Shown here piece by piece: positions 7,391 through 12,579 of a stretch of 12,579 nt of DNA (position 1 is its first letter; each line of letters starts with the position of its first letter). A model generated the notes under the pieces. It was not told where the DNA came from and made no database searches. It saw only the letters and a program-made list of their open reading frames with translations. Source of the stretch: Rubrobacter sp. (lineage in GTDB: Bacteria; Actinomycetota; Rubrobacteria; Rubrobacterales; Rubrobacteraceae); NCBI GenBank assembly GCA_016781635.1, contig JADDPY010000366.1:1-12579 (forward strand), written 5' to 3'. The position numbers were made by a program, and so were the translations under genes.

Positions 7391-8113
7391 ATGGCGAAGA
7401 GGTTGATAGTCCTGGCGGCGATGCTGGCGGTGGCGGTCCCGTGAGCGGGATCTACCTGGAGGGCGACGCCGATTTCGCCGCCTTCGAGGGCCAGGACGTC
7501 TACGTCTCTGGCACGATCACGAGCGTCGCGCCCGAGATCTTGACCGTGGAGGTCATCGAGGAGGTCGCGGTGACGGGCGTGGTCTTTGAGGTGAGGACGA
7601 TGACTTCTCGGACGGGGCCCTCTATAACATGCGCGCCGAGGGTTCGGGCGAGGTCTACCCGCTCACGGGCGGCCCGGGCTTGGACTTGACCCCCTACCTC
7701 GATCAGCGGGCGACGGTGTACGGCACGTTCGTCGACGAGGAGCCCAACGGCAACGTCGGCACATATCTGTCCGTCGCGCGGGTCGCGTTAATCGCGGGCG
7801 CCGCGGGCGGGACCATCACGGGCGAAACCACCACGGGCGGCGCGACGACGATGGGTGGGACCACCGGCCCGGTGGAGGAGCGCTACGAGGACGGCGGCAC
7901 CCCCGAAGAAGCCGGTATCGACGTCAACGAGGATGGCGCCTTGGACGAGGCCGACGGCGAATTCGCCGTGCAAACCAGAGACGAGGGCGTGGCTTCCACG
8001 CCCGACGAGGGAGCCCTCCCCGGCACGGGCGGCCTGCTCCTCCCGGTTGCGGGTCTTGCCGGGCACTGTTCCTAGTGGGCGGCCTGATCTTCTGGCAGAA
8101 GCTCGCTTCCTAA
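7391..8113 (+). pseudogene. LPXTG-anchored secreted protein with EF-hand loop, frame broken three times
   Basis: Read across three frames this is one sortase substrate of about 240 residues. The ATG at 7391 (AAAGGTAGGG upstream) opens a signal peptide, MAKRLIVLAAMLAVAVP, then meets TGA at 7442. The next frame gives SGIYLEGDADFAAFEGQDVYVSG (from 7444) to VTGVVFE (about 7590). A third gives EDDDFSDGALYNM (from 7593), a second beta-rich segment similar to the first (LTPYLDQRATVYGTF), a Gly/Thr linker, an EF-hand-type calcium loop DVNEDGALDEAD (about 7921-7956), and LPGTG (8016-8030). It then stops at 8073. The last frame restores ALFLVGGLIFW and the tail QKLAS to TAA at 8111. Each shift equals one missing base. 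The two beta segments look like small OB-fold-type modules; this is inference. It sits between two sortases, the presumed enzymes for it. A sequencing or assembly error is possible. Confidence 0.8.
8016..8113 (+). other. Cell-wall sorting signal (LPGTG, hydrophobic segment, short basic tail)
   Basis: LPGTG is encoded at 8016-8030, followed by GLLLPVAGLAG in the same frame. A one-base shift near 8061-8065 then gives ALFLVGGLIFWQKLAS and a stop. Together these are the classic parts of a sorting signal: LPXTG, about 20 hydrophobic residues and a short tail with a lysine. Neither frame alone gives a complete signal, which is strong evidence that the two halves were once joined. Confidence 0.8.
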
Positions 8114-8153
8114 TGGACTCACAAACGAACGAGCAGAAGAAGGGGAGACAGAG

Positions 8154-8744
8154 ATGCACCCGAAGCTGAAAAGCCTGATCCTCACCATAACGGCGCTGGC
8201 GATGGTGGCGCTCCTCGCCGCCTGCGGCGGCGGGGGGAGCGATAGCGCCAACGCTCCCGAGGCACCGCCCGAGCCCGAGCAGCCCGCCGAGCCGGGACCC
8301 CCCCGGGCCGAGGCCCCCGAGGACGAGACGCTGAGGATCACCGTGCCGAAGATGGCCCGCATACAGGACGATGAGATCCCGACCACGGTGGGCAACGACG
8401 AGGCCGCCCTCAAGGAGCACGCGGCGATCCACCTCGAAGGCACCGGCTTCCCGTGGGAGGAGGAGGCCAACGTGTACGTGGCCGGACACCGCCTCGGCTA
8501 CCCCAACACGGACTCGTTCCTGGCGTTCTGGGACCTGGACGCCCTTGAGAACGGGGACGAGATCACGGTGAAGGACGCGAACGAGCGGGAGTACGTGTAC
8601 GAGGTGTTTGAGGAGTTCGACGTGGCGCCCACCGACCTGTACGTTTTGGACCCGGTGGCGGGGAAGAACATCCTGACGCTGCAGACGTGCACGCTGCCGG
8701 ACTACTCGCGTCGCCTCATCGTGCAGGCCGAGCTCAAGAGCTAG
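8154..8744 (+). CDS. Sortase with lipoprotein signal peptide
   Basis: A second sortase, 196 residues. The N-terminus is a lipoprotein signal: basic start MHPKLK, hydrophobic stretch, then lipobox LLAAC with Cys24, followed by a GGGGS run and a Pro/Glu-rich stalk to about residue 58. The mature enzyme would hang from a lipid on the outer face of the membrane instead of a membrane helix. Catalytic residues: His112 in AGHRLGYP, Cys179 in LQTCTLPDYS and Arg187 in SRRLIVQAEL. Over 101 ungapped core residues it shares 66 with the upstream sortase, so the two arose by duplication. ATG start with AAGGGGAG about 7 bases upstream. It begins 40 bases after the broken LPXTG gene, probably on the same transcript, and is followed by a strong hairpin. 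Sortases normally have an uncleaved N-terminal helix, so the anchor is unusual. Confidence 0.9.
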   Translation: MHPKLKSLILTITALAMVALLAACGGGGSDSANAPEAPPEPEQPAEPGPPRAEAPEDETLRITVPKMARIQDDEIPTTVGNDEAALKEHAAIHLEGTGFPWEEEANVYVAGHRLGYPNTDSFLAFWDLDALENGDEITVKDANEREYVYEVFEEFDVAPTDLYVLDPVAGKNILTLQTCTLPDYSRRLIVQAELKS

Positions 8745-8766
8745 AAGGGACGGGGCCCGAGAGGGG

Positions 8767-8827
8767 GCACGAAGAGAAGAGGGGGGCGGGGCTCATTACA
8801 GAGCCCGCCCCCCTCTTCTCTTCGTGC
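8767..8827. terminator. Long GC-rich hairpin after the second sortase
   Basis: The left arm 8767-8794 and right arm 8801-8827 pair over 27 base pairs with a single bulged G, around the loop ATTACA. The outer pairs are GCACGAAGAGAAG with CTTCTCTTCGTGC, and the inner part is a G-run facing a C-run. It lies 22 bases after the sortase stop and 79 bases beyond the end of the convergent ferredoxin gene, so it probably serves both. There is no proper T-run, only TTGTGGGCTT on the plus side. Confidence 0.7.
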
Positions 8828-8906
8828 TTGTGGGCTTATGGGTGGTACGCAGATCGTGTGCTCGGCAGAGACAGTACAGACGCCACAAGATGAGCGGGTT
8901 TCCTGT

Positions 8907-9242
8907 TTACTTCTTTCTGGTTTTACGAGGTCGTCGTTCAGCGGCAAGGCGCTGGACCGGAGTGCCGTTCGCGAGGTGCTCCTCGACGACCGCCGGAACG
9001 TCTTTTTCCCGCAATCCAGTGTACCAGGTACCCTTCGGCTCGGCCCCATCGTAGACGATTGCATTCGGGCCGTGCTTGCACAAGCCCAGGCAGCCGACGT
9101 TGTCGGTGCGGACCTCCCCGAGGAGGCCGGAGGCTCGTAGCTCACCCTTGAGCGTCTTGGTTACGTCCTTCGCACCACGTTTCTTGCAATCTCCGCCGGT
9201 GCAGATCAAGACGTGCGACTCGTAGTCGCGCACTTTCGTCAC
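8907..9242 (-). CDS. Thioredoxin-like [2Fe-2S] ferredoxin
   Basis: A small electron carrier of the thioredoxin-fold [2Fe-2S] family, related to the NuoE subunit of complex I. With the GTG at 9242 it is 111 residues. The cysteines follow the family pattern: Cys14 and Cys19 in CTGGDC, Cys51 and Cys55 in CLGLC, spaced C-x4-C, 31 residues, C-x3-C; GPNAIVYDG follows, as usual. The tail RRPRKTRKK is very basic. The start is uncertain. The GTG has GAGG 8 bases upstream, but the frame continues upstream into a plausible N-terminus, SKKKKSKKSNEG. A perfect GGAGG (9314-9318) lies 5 bases before an in-frame ATC at 9308, which would give 133 residues. No in-frame ATG exists in that stretch. Its partner is unknown; it is divergent from ppx and convergent with the sortase cassette. 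Confidence 0.88.
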   Translation of the reverse strand: MTKVRDYESHVLICTGGDCKKRGAKDVTKTLKGELRASGLLGEVRTDNVGCLGLCKHGPNAIVYDGAEPKGTWYTGLREKDVPAVVEEHLANGTPVQRLAAERRPRKTRKK

Positions 9243-9313
9243 CGGCTTCGCCTCAACCGTAGCAACCGCACCCTCATTGCTCTTCTTGGACTTCTTCTTT
9301 TTGGAGATAGCCG

Positions 9314-9318
9314 CCTCC
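9314..9318 (-). promoter_or_regulatory. Strong ribosome-binding site pointing at an ATC codon (ferredoxin)
   Basis: GGAGG on the minus strand, then 5 bases, then ATC TCC AAA AAG AAG in the ferredoxin frame. The spacing is ideal and the predicted product begins with a lysine-rich run, but ATC is a very rare start codon. It may be a genuine non-canonical start, a decayed ATG or a base error. Confidence 0.4.
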
Positions 9319-9386
9319 GTGCTCGGTCCCGGCCCGTGCGGACCGGGGCTGTTTCCCTTCGATTGAGAATCGTTCCCAGTAGGCGA

Positions 9387-9412
9387 CTTATACCATGATC
9401 CGGACGCGGGCG
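9387..9412 (-). promoter_or_regulatory. Possible ferredoxin promoter
   Basis: On the minus strand TATAAG (9392 to 9387) is a good -10, with the weak -35 TTACCG about 18 bases upstream. Transcription would start near 9380, upstream of both the ATC (9308) and GTG (9242) start candidates and downstream of the only earlier in-frame candidate, a TTG at 9476. On the plus strand the same bases form TTATAC, which with TTGAGA (9363-9368) and a 19-base spacer could serve ppx. Confidence 0.3.
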
Positions 9413-9497
9413 GTAAGATGGGGCGTGAGGTAGAACACGATGCATGATTCCAGGTTGGAGGACGGTTGATCTGCAAGCGCGGGAGCCGGGGGGGCGG

Positions 9498-10427
9498 GTG
9501 TTGAGCCCGCAGGCCGTTATAGACGTGGGGTCCAACACGATCCATCTTCTCGTCGGAGAGGTGGAGGACGGGGCGGTCTTGCCGGTGACGGGGGAGAAGA
9601 TCTCGGCTCGTCTTGGAGCTGGGGTAGACAGGACCGGGAGGATAGAAGAGAGGCGTATACCGCTTGCCGCCGAGGCCATCAAGCTTTTCGGTATGGTGGC
9701 GCAGATGAACGGGGCGCCGGAGCCTACGGTTCTGGCGACGAGTGCCGTGCGGGATGCGGCGAACGGTCAGGAACTCGTGGAGGAGGTCCGCAAGAAGGCG
9801 GGGCTCGAAATGCGGCTCATCTCCGGCGAGGAGGAGGCGGACCTTGGCTTCCGCGGCGCTGTATCTGCGCTTGGGGAGGGGTATGCGTGGGAGGCTCCGG
9901 CGCTCGTCGTGGACCTCGGCGGCGGGTCTGCCCAGCTTATCCTCGGGGACGTTGCGGAGGGAGCGCAAAGGCAGGTCTCGCTGCCTCTGGGTTCCAACCG
10001 CACCACCGAGCGCTTCTCGGCCGGCGACCGGCCGCAGGCCAAGGAGCTCAAGGCGTTGAGGAAAGCTGCGCGCGAGATGCTGCCCGATTGGAAGCTGCCT
10101 AAAGGAACGGCTGTTGTTGCAATCGGAGGGTCGGCGCGGGCGATTTTAAAGGTGACGCGGGACGAGTTGACGGCGGAGAGGCTGAAGAAGCTCGCGGAGG
10201 AGCTCTCCGAGAAGCCGACCGCGGTCCTTGCGCGAGAGGAGGGTCTCACGCCCGAGCGGGCGCGGGTGCTGCCCGCTGCTGCTGCGACGTTGGCCGCTAT
10301 CCTGGAGCGTTACGAGAAGCCGTCCCTCACCGTCGCGCGCGGCGGCATTAGGGAGGGTGTGATCCTCGCTCTTACCGAAGAGGCGGGCGGATGGAGAAGG
10401 AGATCAGGACAGGGGGAAGTAGGTTGA
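9498..10427 (+). CDS. ppx: Exopolyphosphatase / pppGpp phosphatase family protein (Ppx/GppA)
   Basis: Hydrolyses terminal phosphates from polyphosphate, or converts pppGpp to ppGpp; a cytosolic member of the ASKHA phosphotransferase fold. The GTG start at 9498 gives MLSPQAVIDVGSNT, close to the family N-terminus, and follows a G-rich run (9488-9494); an in-frame ATG at 9444 would add 18 residues but lacks a ribosome-binding site. Length is 309 residues, as in short single-unit actinobacterial Ppx proteins, without the C-terminal HD domain of the E. coli enzyme. Motifs: phosphate 1 DVGSNTIHLLV (9-19), ATSAVRDAANG (80-90), ISGEEEADLGFRGA with likely catalytic Glu111, phosphate 2 VVDLGGGSAQLILG (137-150) and PLGSNRTTERF (163-173). 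It overlaps the start of ppk1 and should be co-transcribed. Polyphosphate is the likelier substrate from this linkage, though GppA activity cannot be excluded. Confidence 0.92.
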   Translation: MLSPQAVIDVGSNTIHLLVGEVEDGAVLPVTGEKISARLGAGVDRTGRIEERRIPLAAEAIKLFGMVAQMNGAPEPTVLATSAVRDAANGQELVEEVRKKAGLEMRLISGEEEADLGFRGAVSALGEGYAWEAPALVVDLGGGSAQLILGDVAEGAQRQVSLPLGSNRTTERFSAGDRPQAKELKALRKAAREMLPDWKLPKGTAVVAIGGSARAILKVTRDELTAERLKKLAEELSEKPTAVLAREEGLTPERARVLPAAAATLAAILERYEKPSLTVARGGIREGVILALTEEAGGWRRRSGQGEVG

Positions 10428-12520
10428 GCATTGCCGAGAAGACTACGAGCCTTTCCGACCCGTCGCTGTATATAAATCGGGAGCTCTCCTGGCTCGGCTT
10501 CAACGAGCGTGTCCTGGCCCAGGCCAGGGACGAGCGGCACCCGCTGTTGGAGAGGGCAAGGTTCGTCTCGATCTCCGAGACCAACCTCGATGAATTTTTC
10601 ATGATCCGGGTCTCGGGCCTACAGCAGCAGGTCGTTGCCGAGCTGCCGAACCCGATCCCGGATGGGATGACCCCCGAGGAGCAGCTACATCACGTCTACG
10701 AGCACACCGAGCGCTTCCTAGCCGAGCAGCGAGAGATCCTGAGGGAAGAGCTTCTGCCTGCTCTCGGGGAGAAGGGGATAAAGCTCATTCCCTACGACAA
10801 GCTCGGGAAGAGGGAGAAGAGAGAGCTCCGGGAGATGTTCGCCCAGGACATCCTGCCAATCCTCACCCCGCTCGCCATAGACCCGGCGCACCCCTTTCCG
10901 CACATCTCCAACCTCTCCCTGAACCTGCTGGTGGTTATAGGGGACGGGGGGCGGGAGCTTATGGCGCGGATCAAGGTACCGACCACGATGCGGCGCTTTC
11001 TGAAGGTCCCGCCGACGGAGGAGCCGGAGGCGGCGCCTGCGCCGGGGGCGCACGAGGAGATACAGCTCGTGCGCGTCGAGGAGGTTATTGCGGCGAACCT
11101 GGACGAGCTTTTTCCGGGGAAGGAGATCCTGGCGAGCCACGTCTTCCAGGTGACGCGCAATGCCGACCTCGTGATAGAGGAGGATGAGGCCAGCGATCTT
11201 CTTCAGGCGATAGAGGATGAGTTGGAGGGACGCTGGTTCGGGCAGAGCGTGAGGCTCATGGTCGCCGACTCGATGCCCGGGGAGCTGCGCGAGTGGCTGA
11301 CCGAGAACCTTCGGGTTGAGGCTGGCTCGGTCTTCGCAGCGCCGGAACCGCTAGGTCTCGGTGACCTCGACGAGCTCACGCACCTCGACCGGGGGGACCT
11401 GCTCTACCCGCCGCTCACGCCCAGGGTGCCGTCCGAGATCCGGGCGGCGCGCTCCATCACCTCGGCGATCCGGGAGGGCGACGTCCTTCTCTACCATCCC
11501 TATGACTCTTTCACCCCGGTGGTGGAGTTCGTGCGGGCGGCGGCGGCCGACCCGGACGTCCTCGCTGTGAAGCAGACCCTCTACCGGGTTGGTTCGAACT
11601 CGCCGATCATCGAGGCCTTGAAGGGGGCACGCGACGAGCAGACGCAGGTCGCCGTGCTCGTCGAGCTGAAGGCCCGCTTCGACGAGGAACCGAACATAAT
11701 CTGGGCAAGACAGTTGGAGGCGAGGGGCGTGCATGTGGCCTACGGGATCGTGGGCTTCAAGACGCACGCGAAGATGTGCCTCGTGGTGCGACGGGAGGGC
11801 GGCGAGAAGCCCGGGCTGAGGCGCTACGTTCACATGGGGACGGGCAACTACAACCCCGGGACCGCCCGCGTCTACACGGATTTCTCGTACTTTACGGACG
11901 ATCCGGAGATCGCCGAGGATGGGACGGACCTCTTCAACTACCTCACGGGATACTCCGAGCAGGAGGAGTTCCATGAGCTGCTCGTCGCCCCGCTTACCAT
12001 GCGCCGGAGGTTCATGGAGCTTATTCGGGAGGAGGCGGAGAAGGCCAGGGCGGGAGAGCCCGCTCGCATCTCCTTCAAGATGAACAACCTCACCGATCCG
12101 AGCATCATCGAGGAGCTGTATCTGGCTTCGCAGGCGGGGGTGAAGATAGAGATGATCATCCGGGGCATCTGCTGCCTGAAGCCGGGCCTCCCGGGGATAA
12201 GCGAGAACATACGGGTGGTCTCGCTTGTGGGGCGTTTCCTGGAGCACGCGAGGGCGTTCGCCTTCGGGAGCGAGGACGAGAGGATCTACCTCGGCTCGGC
12301 CGACCTTATGCAGCGCAACCTCGACCGCAGGATCGAGACGCTTTTCCCCCTGCGGGAAGCGCGCCACCGCGAGAAGATTCGCCGTCTCTTCGACCTTCAA
12401 CTCGACGACACGGCGAACTCCTGGGAGTTGAAGCCCGACGGCTCCTACGAACGCCTCCGCCCAAAAGAGGGTGAGGAACCCGCGGACAGCCAGGCCATCC
12501 TCCTCGAGGAGCCGCTCTAG
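10391..12520 (+). CDS. ppk1: Polyphosphate kinase 1
   Basis: Reversibly polymerises the gamma-phosphate of ATP into polyphosphate, at the inner membrane or in the cytosol. The 709 residues compare with 688 in E. coli. Domains in order: N-terminal helical domain opening with YINRELSWLGFNERVL and NLDEFFMIRVSGL; the head domain, with PHISNLSLNLLV; and two phospholipase D-like catalytic domains. The phosphorylated histidine is His459 in GFKTHAKM, and the second active-site histidine is His619 in GRFLEHARA; YVHMGTGNYN and YLGSADLMQRNLDRR are typical blocks. The ATG at 10391 (AAGAGG about 7 bases upstream) overlaps ppx by 37 bases. An in-frame TTG at 10424, with GGGGGA 6 bases upstream and sharing TTGA with the ppx stop, is an equally good start and gives 698 residues. 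Translation is probably coupled to ppx either way. Confidence 0.96.
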   Translation: MEKEIRTGGSRLSIAEKTTSLSDPSLYINRELSWLGFNERVLAQARDERHPLLERARFVSISETNLDEFFMIRVSGLQQQVVAELPNPIPDGMTPEEQLHHVYEHTERFLAEQREILREELLPALGEKGIKLIPYDKLGKREKRELREMFAQDILPILTPLAIDPAHPFPHISNLSLNLLVVIGDGGRELMARIKVPTTMRRFLKVPPTEEPEAAPAPGAHEEIQLVRVEEVIAANLDELFPGKEILASHVFQVTRNADLVIEEDEASDLLQAIEDELEGRWFGQSVRLMVADSMPGELREWLTENLRVEAGSVFAAPEPLGLGDLDELTHLDRGDLLYPPLTPRVPSEIRAARSITSAIREGDVLLYHPYDSFTPVVEFVRAAAADPDVLAVKQTLYRVGSNSPIIEALKGARDEQTQVAVLVELKARFDEEPNIIWARQLEARGVHVAYGIVGFKTHAKMCLVVRREGGEKPGLRRYVHMGTGNYNPGTARVYTDFSYFTDDPEIAEDGTDLFNYLTGYSEQEEFHELLVAPLTMRRRFMELIREEAEKARAGEPARISFKMNNLTDPSIIEELYLASQAGVKIEMIIRGICCLKPGLPGISENIRVVSLVGRFLEHARAFAFGSEDERIYLGSADLMQRNLDRRIETLFPLREARHREKIRRLFDLQLDDTANSWELKPDGSYERLRPKEGEEPADSQAILLEEPL

Positions 12521-12579
12521 GTGGCCGTCGAGGTTCGGAAGGTTGTGCTGTAGGAGGACGTGCCGCTTTCGGCTCCCCT
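12521..12579 (+). other. Short right-hand flank without a supported gene
   Basis: 59 bases after the ppk1 stop. A GTG at 12521 is followed by only ten codons. A GTG at 12560 has GGAGG just two bases upstream, too close for normal initiation. A further gene of the ppx-ppk1 operon could begin beyond the edge. Confidence 0.3.

Noticed and set aside
7168-7689. 173-codon open frame as an independent gene
   Set aside because: Only its middle third (from about 7441) looks like protein; the first part covers an AT-rich leader and the last part is out of frame. It is better explained as part of the frameshifted LPXTG gene.
9243-9968. Upstream extension of the ferredoxin frame to 353 residues
   Set aside because: Most of the extension is antisense to the ppx start, including its phosphate-binding motif; only the Lys-rich stretch just before the ferredoxin looks coding.
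1-12579. CRISPR arrays, insertion sequences, integrase or att sites, toxin-antitoxin pairs
   Set aside because: I saw no regularly spaced repeats, transposase or integrase motifs, terminal inverted repeats or small paired genes; the only accessory-looking block is the sortase cassette.

Overview
The window looks like a chromosomal segment of a high-GC actinobacterium. My best guess is a member of the Rubrobacter group, inferred from GC-rich codon use, frequent TTG/GTG starts, a three-gene (split) proton-pumping transhydrogenase, an archaeal-type phosphoglycerate mutase and sortases with an LPXTG-type partner. No marker gene here proves this. I see no rRNA or tRNA gene, CRISPR array, transposase or phage gene.

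Layout, left to right. (1) 1-1865, minus strand: archaeal-type cofactor-independent phosphoglycerate mutase (apgM), then a family 5 (UdgB-type) uracil-DNA glycosylase that runs off the left edge. (2) 1866-2172: intergenic region between divergent genes. (3) 2173-3096, plus strand: a stand-alone MBL-fold metallohydrolase. (4) 3097-3239: convergent intergenic region with two hairpins. (5) 3240-6269, minus strand: tightly packed pntA1-pntA2-pntB transhydrogenase operon with a well-placed promoter (TTGCGC, 18 bases, TATAAT). (6) 6475-8744, plus strand: a cell-surface cassette of a membrane-anchored sortase, a broken gene for an LPXTG-anchored secreted protein, and a second sortase that carries a lipoprotein signal. 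A 27-bp stem hairpin closes it. (7) 8907-9242, minus strand: a thioredoxin-like [2Fe-2S] ferredoxin. (8) 9498-12520, plus strand: ppx and ppk1, overlapping and presumably co-transcribed, which degrade and make polyphosphate.

Functionally the flanks are housekeeping (glycolysis, DNA repair, NADPH supply, polyphosphate balance). The accessory part is the sortase cassette: two related sortases (66 of 101 aligned core residues identical) flank one candidate substrate. That substrate has a signal peptide, two similar beta-rich segments, a Gly/Thr linker, a canonical EF-hand calcium loop, LPGTG, a hydrophobic segment and a short charged tail. Its reading frame is broken three times, each break consistent with one missing base. 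It is either a young pseudogene or an assembly artefact.

Other points of note are a roughly 45-residue acidic insertion beside the mobile loop of PntA1, an altered NAD fingerprint (GxAxxG) in the same protein, and a ferredoxin whose best ribosome-binding site points to an ATC codon.
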